A stretch of 64,000 bases of DNA from Gracilimonas mengyeensis (GTDB lineage: Bacteria; Bacteroidota; Rhodothermia; Balneolales; Balneolaceae), in NCBI RefSeq assembly GCF_900182705.1, contig NZ_FXTP01000004.1, forward strand, positions 1 through 64,000, written 5' to 3'. Both the position numbers and the translations under genes were made by a program. The notes below the pieces were generated by a model. It worked only from the letters and a program-made list of their open reading frames with translations, did no database searches and was not told where the DNA came from. Shown piece after piece: positions 28,412-37,418 of this stretch. Numbering within the stretch: position 1 is the first letter of the stretch; the number at the start of each line of letters is the position of its first letter.

Positions 28412-29230
28412 ATGATACGAATACGCATAGTTCTATATAAAATTTCTTTCCTTTTATTTTTGGGGATGATAGTAAGGCCTGCCAACGCTCAATTGACCAT
28501 CGGGGCCAGAGCATTGGGAATGGGACAGGCTGGTACCGGTATGCCGGCTGACCACTGGGCGCTGTTTAACAACCCAGCCCTTGCCACTAACGCAGAAAAA
28601 GCCGTTGGATTTTATGGAATCCGAAATTATGGTTTCCCGGAGCTTACCGACCTTGCTGCAGCCGGTAGTTTACCTACCAGATATGGCACGGCACTCTTGG
28701 GTATCCATCGCTATGGCGATGAGCTATTCAATAAAACAAGGGCCAGGCTTGGATACAAAAATGAATGGAGAAACCTGCATGCCGGAATAGTGCTTAATTA
28801 CAGCCATATTGCCTTTGGCGGCGATTATGGAAGCGGTGGTGCCCTGGGTGTTGACCTTGGCATTGCAGCAGAGCTAACGGATGGACTTTGGCTTGGGGCA
28901 CGCTCCATCAATATCAACCGTCCAAAATATCAGGGTATCCGGGAAGATTTATACCGTGATATGGCCTTGGGGCTTTCCTATCAGTTAAATGAGCGAGCCT
29001 TGTTCGCCCTGGATACTGTTAAAGATGTTCGCTACCCAGTTTCCTATCGCGGAGGAGTGGAAATTTTAGTAATTGAATCCCTGAAAGGCAGGGTAGGTGT
29101 TTCTACCAAACCAATGACCTATTCTTTTGGTTTCGGATACTCAGCCTTACGCTGGCAGATAAACATGGTGGTACAAAGGCATCAGTTACTGGGATTGAGT
29201 CCTGGTCTGGATCTTGTCACCTTCTTTTAA
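28412..29230 (+). CDS. PorV/PorQ-like outer-membrane barrel protein
   Basis: About 272-residue exported beta-barrel protein. The signal peptide ends near PANAQ. The mature N terminus has LTIGARALGMGQAGTGMP then WALFNNPAL, the typical opening of the UPF0164/PorV/PorQ branch of FadL-like barrels. Later segments alternate aromatic and polar residues as in transmembrane strands and end in a terminal Phe. The ATG at 28412 with AAGG about 7 nt upstream is chosen; earlier in-frame starts would run into the divergent gene. The next gene begins 2 nt after its stop, so they form an operon. Confidence 0.75.
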   Translation: MIRIRIVLYKISFLLFLGMIVRPANAQLTIGARALGMGQAGTGMPADHWALFNNPALATNAEKAVGFYGIRNYGFPELTDLAAAGSLPTRYGTALLGIHRYGDELFNKTRARLGYKNEWRNLHAGIVLNYSHIAFGGDYGSGGALGVDLGIAAELTDGLWLGARSININRPKYQGIREDLYRDMALGLSYQLNERALFALDTVKDVRYPVSYRGGVEILVIESLKGRVGVSTKPMTYSFGFGYSALRWQINMVVQRHQLLGLSPGLDLVTFF

Positions 29231-29232
29231 TC

Positions 29233-31284
29233 ATGAGGGGGCTATCACGCATATTACTATACTTTATGCTGCTTTTTGGGGCAGTGCCAATTTTGTGTAT
29301 GGCTCAAGACACTACTTCGGTAGAAGAGCAGTTAGAAGCAGCATTTGAAGAGTTAGATACCGAGGATGCTGAAGACGCAGGAGAACAACTTACCCAGTTT
29401 CTGGAAGATTTAGCTGCTAATCCAGTCAACATCAATCAGGCAGGACTGGACGATTTTTTGCAGGTGCCGGGCATCAATTTAAAAATTGCTCGTGGTATTC
29501 TGGATTACCGGCAATCAAAGCCATTTGAGACGCTTGATGAATTGTTGGAAGTGCCGGGCATCGGGCAGGCAACCTACCGGCGTATGCAGCCTTATGTAAG
29601 TGTTGGAGGCACAGGGTCACGGTTTAGAGACATGTATATGAGGCCGGAATATTGGTTGGCCGGTCGCAAAGTGGATGTTTTTTCCAGGTATCAGCAAAAT
29701 CTGGAAACCCGTGAAGGATTCAAAAGATCTGACTCTCTGGGTGGTTATGCAGGCAATGCCATGAAATACTATCAGCGGTTTCGGATGACATCCAATCATC
29801 TTTCCTTAAATCTTACGCAAGAAAAGGATGCTGGGGAGCCTTTGAGTGCCCGTACCGGCTTTGATTTTAACTCAGCCCATATTGCTCTTTCTGATGTGGG
29901 AAATCTCAATACGATGGTATTGGGAGATTACAGCCTCAGCTTTGGGCAGGGGTTGGTGCTGTGGACGGGCGGTGCTTTTGGTAAAGGTCGCGAGGTAACG
30001 GGAACCATCAGCAAAAACGAGCGCGGTATCAAACCGTATTCATCAGCACAGGAAACCAATTATTTTAGGGGAGCGGCGGTGAGTTATGGTCAGGAAATTG
30101 AGCTAACAACCTTCTACTCATACAGACCAAGGACAGCTTCAATTATTAATGGTGATACAACAAGGTTTCCTTCTTCATCGGGCTTGCATCGAACAGCCAA
30201 CGAGAGGGCCCGGAAAAACAATATCGATCAAACCACTTGGGGCGGGAGAGTCCGCTGGGATTCGCCCCTTGGATTGATTGGCGCCACCGGATACGTCAAT
30301 AATTTCAGTCATTATATTGCAAAAGGTTCCAGTAAGAGTAATCTGTTCGATTATGAAGGAAAAGAACATTCCGTAGTCGGCATTGATTACCGGGGTTTGT
30401 TGGGGAATGCATTTATATTTAGTGAATGGGCGCGCAGCCAAAACGGAGGGTACGGAGGGATTGCCGGTGTTGAAACTCCTGTAAGAGATAACACAGATTT
30501 GGCGTTTGCTTACAGAAAGTACAGTAAAGACTTTCAATCGTTTCTGGGAACAGGTTTTGGAGAAAGCTCCTCATCTCCCCAAAACGAAGAGGGTTTTTAT
30601 ATAGGTTTGAGGCACAGTGTTTCCAGAAAAATCACCCTAAGTACCTATTTTGACCAATACTATTTTGCAGCTCCCCGGTTTGGAACCACGCAGGCCACCG
30701 GTGGTATGGACCTGCTTGGCTTGGCTGAAATATTTTTCAATGATCGGATCAATGGTTATTTGCTAATGCGTTCGGAGGTAAGGGATGATGAGTTTGTTAT
30801 GATAGAATCCAGCGGTCAGGAAAAACTAAAGTTAGGATCTGAGAAAAGGAATAGTATCAGAGGGCATCTTGAATACCAGCTAAGTTCAAGAGTACGGCTG
30901 CGCACAAGAATGGAGGTTGTACAAAACCGGGAGGCCGGCGAGGACTGGGAAACGGGCTTTCTGATGTATCAGGATGTGCGCCTGATACCATCAACTAAGC
31001 TCCGAATAGATGGCAGAGTTACCTTGTTCGATACGGAAAGTTTTAATACCCGGGTATATCAGTTTGAAAGTGACCTTTTGTATGTACTATCCAATACAGT
31101 GCTATATAATCAAGGTCAAAGAGCTTATTTAACGGTCAAATACGAGCCAGTGGATTACATGGATATCTGGTTTAAGTACGGTATTACTATCTTTGAAAAC
31201 ACCCAGGTATTGGGCAGCGGTCTGAGTGAGGTAAGAGGGGATGTTAGAAATTCATTAGGTTTGCAGGTACGCCTTCAATTCTAA
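29233..31284 (+). CDS. outer-membrane barrel protein with helix-hairpin-helix repeats
   Basis: 683-residue exported protein. The signal peptide covers about residues 1-24 (VPILCMAQ), then an acidic coiled stretch rich in Glu and Asp (about 26-58). Two ComEA-like helix-hairpin-helix units follow: PVNINQAGLDDFLQVPGI (about 64-81) and FETLDELLEVPGIG (about 97-110). The remaining 560 residues alternate aromatic and polar stretches ending in LGLQVRLQF, a typical outer-membrane barrel terminus with C-terminal Phe. The architecture recurs in Bacteroidota but has no assigned role. HhH units normally bind DNA non-specifically, so DNA binding at the cell surface or periplasm is a speculative possibility. 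Confidence 0.75.
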   Translation: MRGLSRILLYFMLLFGAVPILCMAQDTTSVEEQLEAAFEELDTEDAEDAGEQLTQFLEDLAANPVNINQAGLDDFLQVPGINLKIARGILDYRQSKPFETLDELLEVPGIGQATYRRMQPYVSVGGTGSRFRDMYMRPEYWLAGRKVDVFSRYQQNLETREGFKRSDSLGGYAGNAMKYYQRFRMTSNHLSLNLTQEKDAGEPLSARTGFDFNSAHIALSDVGNLNTMVLGDYSLSFGQGLVLWTGGAFGKGREVTGTISKNERGIKPYSSAQETNYFRGAAVSYGQEIELTTFYSYRPRTASIINGDTTRFPSSSGLHRTANERARKNNIDQTTWGGRVRWDSPLGLIGATGYVNNFSHYIAKGSSKSNLFDYEGKEHSVVGIDYRGLLGNAFIFSEWARSQNGGYGGIAGVETPVRDNTDLAFAYRKYSKDFQSFLGTGFGESSSSPQNEEGFYIGLRHSVSRKITLSTYFDQYYFAAPRFGTTQATGGMDLLGLAEIFFNDRINGYLLMRSEVRDDEFVMIESSGQEKLKLGSEKRNSIRGHLEYQLSSRVRLRTRMEVVQNREAGEDWETGFLMYQDVRLIPSTKLRIDGRVTLFDTESFNTRVYQFESDLLYVLSNTVLYNQGQRAYLTVKYEPVDYMDIWFKYGITIFENTQVLGSGLSEVRGDVRNSLGLQVRLQF

Positions 31285-31374
31285 GTTAATAAATCATATA
31301 CTTAGCTTGGTTAATTAGTTAAACATTAGGTACACCTAAAAACGAGTTTACGATATTTTTAAAGAGTTGACAAC

Positions 31375-33144
31375 ATGACCGTAGCAGGCTGGTTTGTACT
31401 TTCAATTATCATTTTTTGCCTGATTACGTTGATTACAACCTCGGTTTCAGTGGATATTGTCCTATTTTCGGGGCTGGCGATTATATTTGTTTCAGGTATT
31501 CTCCCTGCCGACCAGGCATTATCAGGATTTTCCAATGAGGGAATGTTAACAGTGGGAGCTTTATATATAGTTGCCGCAGGGCTGAAAGAAACCGGGGCCA
31601 TACAATTCATGGTTCAACGGGTTATGGGGAACGCACGTACAGTTAAGAAAGCTCAACTCAGAGTGATGGGACCAGTGATGGTAATGAGTGCATTTTTGAA
31701 TAATACGCCTATTGTAGCATCCTTCATTCCTGCAATGGAACGCTGGAGCAGGATTTCACAGATTCCTGTGTCTAAGATACTCATTCCATTGAGTTACGCA
31801 GCAATTTTGGGAGGTACTACCACACTAATTGGTACCAGTACTAATTTGATTATTAATGGGTTGATGATTCAGGAAGCGAGTACTCAAACCTTAGGCATTT
31901 TTGAGCCGGCCTACATAGGTATCCCTTGTGCTATTGCCGGATTTCTATATCTATTGGTTTTTGGTGACAAACTGTTGCCGGAGCGTGGCTCAAGTATGGA
32001 TACTTTTCAGGATCCCAGGGAGTATACGATTGAGATGATTATTCCAAAGAGTAGTCCTTTAGCAGAACAAACCATAGAAGATGCAGGGCTAAGAAACCTG
32101 CCAGGGTTATTTTTGATTGAGATACAGCGCAATGGCCGGGCTATTCCAGCAGTAGGCCCTTATGAACATCTCAAAGAAGACGACCGCCTTATTTTTACGG
32201 GGATTGTGGATTCCATTATTGACCTTCAGCAAATATCGGGGCTGGTACCGGCAACCAACCAGGTGTTTAAATTGAATGCTCCTCGTAATGAAAGAACCAT
32301 GATAGAGGCTGTGGTATCGCGTTCTAATCCCTTGATTGGCCAAACTATTAAAGAAGGAAATTTTCGTTACCGGTACGATGCGGTTGTGTTAGCCGTATCA
32401 AGGAATGGGGAGCGTATTGATGAAAAAATCGGGGACATCACTCTTAAAAGCGGGGATGTGTTGTTATTGGAAGCTCTCCCCAATTTTGTAGATAAGTACC
32501 GAAATTCCAGTGACTATTTCCTGGTAAGTCCTATTGAAGACTCTTCTCCCATTACCTACAATAAAGCATGGATTGCAGCTTTGGCGGTAGTGGTGATGGT
32601 AGGATTGGCAGCATCGGGGATTTTAAGTATGCTTCAGGCTGCGATTGTGGCAGGAGGGCTCTTGTTAGTTACAAAATCATTCCGGTATTCCTCTGCATTA
32701 GAAAGTGTGGATTGGCGCGTTTTAATTGCTATCGCTTCTGCGCTGGGACTTGGTAGTGCCCTTGAGTATACAGGTGCAGCAGAACATCTGGCCACTAATT
32801 TATTTGCTTTTGCAGGAGACAACCCGACACTGGCATTATTTCTTACCTATTTGGCCACTTGGTTGCTAACAGAGATGATTACCAACAATGCTGCCGCTGT
32901 ATTGATATTTCCGATTGCATTATCCTTGGCACAATCACTTGGGGTTAGCTTTATGCCTTTTGCTATGGTGATGATTATAGCGGCTTCCTCAAGTTTTTCA
33001 ACACCCATAGGCTATCAAACAAACTTAATGGTTTATGGCCCCGGGGGCTATAAATTCACGGATTTTTTAAAAATTGGACTGCCGTTGAATTTGATCATCG
33101 CGGCTGTCGCTGTATCTTTAATACCTTATATTTGGAACTTTTAA
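31375..33144 (+). CDS. SLC13-family permease with two RCK_C domains (probable sulfate transporter)
   Basis: 589-residue polytopic membrane protein. The N-terminal transport half is at about residues 1-200, including TTLIGTSTNLIINGLM (about 157-172), an anion-binding SNT-type loop. Two cytosolic RCK_C/TrkA_C-like domains lie at about 210-290 and 300-375. The second transport half contains the paired motif TNNAAAVLIFPIALS (about 503-517). The arrangement matches SLC13-type permeases of the SAC1/sulfate group. It heads a run with cysQ, cysD and cysNC (13 nt to cysQ), which makes sulfate the likely substrate; that is inferred from context. Confidence 0.88.
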   Translation: MTVAGWFVLSIIIFCLITLITTSVSVDIVLFSGLAIIFVSGILPADQALSGFSNEGMLTVGALYIVAAGLKETGAIQFMVQRVMGNARTVKKAQLRVMGPVMVMSAFLNNTPIVASFIPAMERWSRISQIPVSKILIPLSYAAILGGTTTLIGTSTNLIINGLMIQEASTQTLGIFEPAYIGIPCAIAGFLYLLVFGDKLLPERGSSMDTFQDPREYTIEMIIPKSSPLAEQTIEDAGLRNLPGLFLIEIQRNGRAIPAVGPYEHLKEDDRLIFTGIVDSIIDLQQISGLVPATNQVFKLNAPRNERTMIEAVVSRSNPLIGQTIKEGNFRYRYDAVVLAVSRNGERIDEKIGDITLKSGDVLLLEALPNFVDKYRNSSDYFLVSPIEDSSPITYNKAWIAALAVVVMVGLAASGILSMLQAAIVAGGLLLVTKSFRYSSALESVDWRVLIAIASALGLGSALEYTGAAEHLATNLFAFAGDNPTLALFLTYLATWLLTEMITNNAAAVLIFPIALSLAQSLGVSFMPFAMVMIIAASSSFSTPIGYQTNLMVYGPGGYKFTDFLKIGLPLNLIIAAVAVSLIPYIWNF

Positions 33145-33156
33145 AACAACAGGTGG

Positions 33157-33930
33157 ATGCTCAATCAAGTCATTAAAACCGCAGAAGAAGCGGGTAAGAA
33201 AATACTGGAATTTTACGAAACAGACGTGGAGGTTATCACCAAAGAGGATGACTCGCCCTTAACCAAAGCTGATCTGGCTGCACACCATATTATTGTGGAT
33301 GCCTTGAAGGAGATGGATCCGGAAACCCCTGTAATTTCAGAAGAGTCGGGTGTGCCTGACTATGAGGAAAGAAAACAGTGGAATCGTTTTTGGCTGGTTG
33401 ATCCTCTGGACGGAACCAAAGAGTTTATAAAGAAGAATGGGGAGTTTACCGTTAATATTGCTTTGATTGAAGAAGGTAAACCCATCTTGGGCGTAGTCTA
33501 CGTTCCGGCTTTTGAGGTTTTATACTATGCTGAGGAAAGCATCGGTTCATTCAAGCGTACGAAAGAAGGGAATCCGGTAAAACTGGAAACCAGTATGTTT
33601 GAAGCACCCGGCAAAGCCAGTATTGTGGTAAGCCGCTCGCACGGGGATGATACGACGGTAGAGAAACTAAATTCCATTGGCATTGAAGTAAAAGAAGAAG
33701 TGCCGTCAGGAAGTTCTATCAAGTTTTGCCTGGTAGCTGAAGGTAAAGCAGATCTTTATCCTCGTCTTGGTCCTACCATGGAATGGGATACCGCTGCAGC
33801 TGATGCTATATACAGATATTCATCAGAAAACGGCGAAAAATATTCACCACTGGTTTACAACAAAGAAAACCTTAAAAACCCTTATTTTCTACTGGGTTTG
33901 AACAAAGAAGTCAATATTGAGGATTGGTAG
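33157..33930 (+). CDS. cysQ: 3'(2'),5'-bisphosphate nucleotidase
   Basis: 257-residue inositol-monophosphatase-fold enzyme that removes PAP, the by-product of PAPS use. The metal-binding motif DPLDGTKEF is at about residues 86-94, upstream Glu residues sit in ISEESG (about 61-66), and C-terminal WDTAAADAI is at about 210-218. The length is typical of CysQ. It lies 13 nt after the permease stop and 56 nt before cysD, within the sulfate-assimilation run. Its base composition matches the permease (about 42 % GC) and contrasts with the GC-rich cysD-cysNC block that follows. Confidence 0.93.
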   Translation: MLNQVIKTAEEAGKKILEFYETDVEVITKEDDSPLTKADLAAHHIIVDALKEMDPETPVISEESGVPDYEERKQWNRFWLVDPLDGTKEFIKKNGEFTVNIALIEEGKPILGVVYVPAFEVLYYAEESIGSFKRTKEGNPVKLETSMFEAPGKASIVVSRSHGDDTTVEKLNSIGIEVKEEVPSGSSIKFCLVAEGKADLYPRLGPTMEWDTAAADAIYRYSSENGEKYSPLVYNKENLKNPYFLLGLNKEVNIEDW

Positions 33931-33986
33931 TTAAAGGCTGATCTCTTTCAAATAAATTTTTACTAATACAGATCGATCACATTAAA

Positions 33987-34895
33987 ATGACAAAAGAAAA
34001 AACTCAATCACACCTAAAGGAATTAGAAGACGAAGGGATCTATGTGATGCGGGAGGTGGCGGCGCAGTTTGACCGCCCGGTGCTGCTGTTTTCGGGGGGT
34101 AAGGACTCGATAGTGATGTTCCACCTGGCGCTGAAGGCGTTTCACCCGGGCAAGATCCCGTTTCCGCTGATGCACATTGATACGGGGCATAACTTTCCGG
34201 AGACCATCGAATTCCGGGACCACCTGGTAGAGAAGCATGGAGTGGAACTGATTGTGGGGAGCGTGCAGGAGTCGATTGACAAGGGGCGCGTGGAAGAGGA
34301 GACCGGCCCGGACGCCTCGCGCAATGCCCTGCAGACGACGACGCTGCTGGATACGCTGAAAGAACATAAAGTGGACGCGGCCCTGGGGGGCGGACGCCGC
34401 GATGAGGAGAAAGCGCGGGCGAAAGAACGCTTTTTCTCCCACCGGGACGTATTCGGCCAGTGGGACCCGAAGAACCAGCGCCCGGAGCTGTGGAACCTGT
34501 TTAACGGACGCAAGAAGCCCGGGGAAAACTTCCGGGTGTTCCCGATCAGTAACTGGACGGAGATGGACGTGTGGCAGTATATTGCCCAGGAAGAGATTGA
34601 GATCCCAAGCCTGTACTTTGCCCACGAGCGGGAGGTATTTGACCGGCGCGGAGTGTGGCTGGCCGACACGGAGTTTGTCAACCGCATGGACGATGAGGAG
34701 CTGGAGACGCGCACGGTGCGCTTCCGCACCATTGGCGATGCGACCTGCACCGGAGCGGTGGAGTCGGAGGCGTCGAACCTGGAGGAGATCATCCAGGAGG
34801 TAGCGGCCGCGCGGCAGACCGAACGGGGCAACCGCCACGACGACAAGCGCAGCGAGACGGCCATGGAAGACCGCAAGCGCCAGGGCTACTTTTAG
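33987..34895 (+). CDS. cysD: sulfate adenylyltransferase subunit 2
   Basis: 302-residue ATP-PPase subunit that adenylylates sulfate to APS, driven by GTP hydrolysis in CysN. The PP-loop motif LFSGGKDSIVM is at about residues 35-45; GGRRDEEKARAKER, SNWTEMDVWQYI and C-terminal RKRQGYF are all family hallmarks. The first 14-15 codons are AT-rich like the surrounding genome, after which the gene switches to strongly GC-biased codons (CTG, CGC, ACG), about 57-67 % GC in sampled 60-base lines. The change continues to the end of cysNC and creates long spurious open frames on the other strand. Confidence 0.96.
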   Translation: MTKEKTQSHLKELEDEGIYVMREVAAQFDRPVLLFSGGKDSIVMFHLALKAFHPGKIPFPLMHIDTGHNFPETIEFRDHLVEKHGVELIVGSVQESIDKGRVEEETGPDASRNALQTTTLLDTLKEHKVDAALGGGRRDEEKARAKERFFSHRDVFGQWDPKNQRPELWNLFNGRKKPGENFRVFPISNWTEMDVWQYIAQEEIEIPSLYFAHEREVFDRRGVWLADTEFVNRMDDEELETRTVRFRTIGDATCTGAVESEASNLEEIIQEVAAARQTERGNRHDDKRSETAMEDRKRQGYF

Positions 34896-34956
34896 TCTCC
34901 ACACCAACCGGCGAACACTCAACATCGAATAACGAACTTTTTTATCACGCAATAGC

Positions 34957-36885
34957 ATGAGCGATACAAACGGACAAACCAACAACCCAAACACCGACAA
35001 CAAATACCTGGACATGGACCTGCTGCGCTTTACGACGGCAGGGAGTGTGGATGACGGGAAGAGTACGCTGATCGGGCGGCTGTTCTACGACTCCAAATCC
35101 ATTTTTGAAGACCAGATGGAAGCCATCGAGCAGTCCAGTAAATCCAGCGGGGAAGAAGACGTGAACCTGGCGCTGCTGACCGACGGGCTGAAAGCCGAGC
35201 GCGAGCAGAAGATCACCATTGACGTGGCCTACCGCTACTTTGCCACCCCGAAACGAAAATTTATTATTGCCGACACGCCCGGCCACACCCAGTACACCCG
35301 CAACATGGTGACGGGGGCCTCGACGGCCGACCTGGCCGTGATCCTGGTGGACGCCTCGAAGGGACTGCTGACGCAGTCGCGGCGCCACGCCTTTATCTCC
35401 TCGCTGCTGCGCATCCCGCACCTGGTGGTGGCGGTCAATAAGATGGACCTGGTGGACTACGACGAGAAGGTATTCAACGAGATCGTGAGCGAGTTTCGGG
35501 CCTTTGCCAAGAAACTGAACATCACCGACGTAACCTACATCCCGATCTCGGCCCTGAAGGGCGACAATGTGGTGAGCAAGAGCGAGAACACGCCGTGGTA
35601 CAACGGCTCGTCGCTGCTGCACCACCTGGAGAATGTGAAAGTGGACGCCGATGAGAACGTGGTGGACTTCCGCTTCCCGGTGCAGTATGTGATCCGCCCG
35701 CACCAGAACTTCCGGGGCTTCTCCGGTCGCATCGCCTCCGGGCACATCCGCCCCGGTGATGAGATTAAGGTGCTCCCCTCGGGGCTGACCTCCAAGGTGA
35801 AGGAAGTGGTGACGCGCGAGGGGAACCTCGAGATCGCTTATCCCGGAGATTCGGTGACGCTGACAACCGAAGACGAAATTGACATCTCCCGCGGGGACAT
35901 GATTGTGCGTAAGGACAACGTGCCGACGGTGCGCAATAACTTTGAGGCCTACGTGTGCTGGATGAACGAGAAGCCGCTGGAGCCGGGCAAGCAGTACGTG
36001 CTGCAGCACACCACACGGACCACGCAGGTGTTTGCCGAGGAGATTGTCTACCGGATGAACGTGGACAGCCTCAACCGGGAAGAGGCGGGGAGCCTGGAGC
36101 TCAACGAAATCGGGCGGGTGAAGCTGACGACCAGCCAGCCGCTGTTTTTTGACGCCTACCAGATCAACAAGAAGACCGGGAGCTTCATCATCATCGACCC
36201 GACCACGAACGTGACGGTGGGCGCGGGGATGATGCGGGCCGGCTCGACGGTATCGAAAGAAGAAGAAACTAACAACTCAGAACTAAGCACTCAACACTCC
36301 CCTAACGTGGTGTGGGAAGACTGGAACATTCCGCGCGAAGAGCGCGAGAAGCGCCACGGGCACAAGGCTCAGCTCATCTGGCTGACGGGGATCTCCGGGG
36401 CGGGCAAGAGCACGATAGCGCGGGCGGCCGAGCAGAAACTCTGGGAGCAAGGCAAGCAGACGATGCTGCTCGACGGCGACCAGGTGCGCCATGGGCTTAA
36501 CGGCGACCTGGGCTTTAGCCCGGCCGACCGTACGGAGAACATCCGCCGGGTAGGCCAGCTGAGCCGGCTGTTTTATGAGCACGGCAACATTGTGCTGTGC
36601 ACCTTTGTCTCGCCCTTCGCGAAAGACCGCGAGGCGGTGAAAGCCTTATTCCCGGAGGGAGCCTTTAAGGAAGTACACATTACCTGCGCCCCCGAAACGG
36701 CACAGGAGCGCGACCCGAAAGGCCTCTACAAGAAAGCCGAGGAGGGTGAAATCACCGGGCTGACCGGCTTTGATGCGGCCCACCAGGCCCCCGAAGACCC
36801 GGCCCTGACCATCAACACCGACGAGGTGTCGGTAGAAGAGGCCGTGAAGCAAATCCTCGAGCTTATTGGGCAAGGGGAAGCCTGA
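34957..36885 (+). CDS. cysNC: bifunctional sulfate adenylyltransferase GTPase subunit / APS kinase
   Basis: 642-residue fusion. The CysN part (residues about 1-435) is an EF-Tu-like GTPase: P-loop GSVDDGKST (29-37), DTPGH (G3), NKMD (G4). The CysC part (about 450-642) has its own P-loop GISGAGKST near 479-487, DGDQVRHGLN and FVSPF, and phosphorylates APS to PAPS. Together with CysD and CysQ it gives sulfate activation; the PAPS reductase is not in this window. The inter-domain linker (residues about 436-449, ENNSELSTQHSPN-like) is written in AT-rich sequence unlike the rest of this GC-rich gene. A strong terminator follows. Confidence 0.96.
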   Translation: MSDTNGQTNNPNTDNKYLDMDLLRFTTAGSVDDGKSTLIGRLFYDSKSIFEDQMEAIEQSSKSSGEEDVNLALLTDGLKAEREQKITIDVAYRYFATPKRKFIIADTPGHTQYTRNMVTGASTADLAVILVDASKGLLTQSRRHAFISSLLRIPHLVVAVNKMDLVDYDEKVFNEIVSEFRAFAKKLNITDVTYIPISALKGDNVVSKSENTPWYNGSSLLHHLENVKVDADENVVDFRFPVQYVIRPHQNFRGFSGRIASGHIRPGDEIKVLPSGLTSKVKEVVTREGNLEIAYPGDSVTLTTEDEIDISRGDMIVRKDNVPTVRNNFEAYVCWMNEKPLEPGKQYVLQHTTRTTQVFAEEIVYRMNVDSLNREEAGSLELNEIGRVKLTTSQPLFFDAYQINKKTGSFIIIDPTTNVTVGAGMMRAGSTVSKEEETNNSELSTQHSPNVVWEDWNIPREEREKRHGHKAQLIWLTGISGAGKSTIARAAEQKLWEQGKQTMLLDGDQVRHGLNGDLGFSPADRTENIRRVGQLSRLFYEHGNIVLCTFVSPFAKDREAVKALFPEGAFKEVHITCAPETAQERDPKGLYKKAEEGEITGLTGFDAAHQAPEDPALTINTDEVSVEEAVKQILELIGQGEA

Positions 36886-36910
36886 GGTTAATTTTAAATC
36901 GTTTTAAATC

Positions 36911-36945
36911 AAGCCGAAGGAAAAACTCTCCTTCGGTTTTTTTTT
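36911..36945 (+). terminator. intrinsic terminator of the sulfate operon
   Basis: Stem CCGAAGGA...TCCTTCGG (36914-36921 and 36929-36936) followed by nine T, 28 nt after the cysNC stop. Confidence 0.9.
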
Positions 36946-37344
36946 AGTTTTTATTTGGCCATCAAAGTTCAGCCTTGTAATCACTTTTATACTAATATTA
37001 GCTTGAGTTCGATATAAAATATGTCATTGCTGTACCTGGTAGGTATCTTGATGACAAGCCTGAAGATAGACTCCGGGGCTCCGACAACAGGAACATCAAG
37101 CTTCGCTCCGAAGGAAAAAGGGGGGGAGTAATTTTAACAGAAGCTTTGGCAGTCCATCCAAAAAAACAGAGCTGGCCAACCCTGGGCTACACTTTTATAT
37201 CAGCAAGTTTAAAAATATTATGAGGGACTAAATAGGGATCAGAATGTATAGGTTAACCTAAACCTGTGCGTGATATGTAGCATGTTATTTACATAAATGT
37301 AGCTAACCCTCTACCCACTAATTTTTCAGCAAACACAAGACCAA
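36946..37344. other. non-coding spacer with possible decayed frame
   Basis: About 400 bp between the sulfate-operon terminator and the autokinase terminator. A stop-free plus-strand frame of 73 codons (37002-37223) without any Met or convincing start crosses a run of seven G. It reads protein-like in places but I recognise no family, so it may be a gene remnant or chance. Confidence 0.3.
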
Positions 37345-37376
37345 AAAAGCCCGCTAACGTAAATCAGCGGGCTTTT
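37343..37376 (-). terminator. intrinsic terminator of the tyrosine autokinase gene
   Basis: Inverted repeat AAAAGCCCGCT / AGCGGGCTTTT (37345-37355 and 37366-37376), followed on the minus strand by T-rich sequence, 43 nt after the stop. Confidence 0.88.
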
Positions 37377-37418
37377 CAATGGAATGGTAAAAGTTAAATT
37401 CAAGAAGAGAAGTGTTGC

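Noticed and set aside
34023-36009. Two long minus-strand open frames (330 and 354 codons) opposite cysD and cysNC
   Set aside because: Their translations are low-complexity (Arg, His, Val, Leu-rich) with no domain, and they lie exactly opposite unmistakable cysD and cysNC. High GC suppresses stop codons and explains them.
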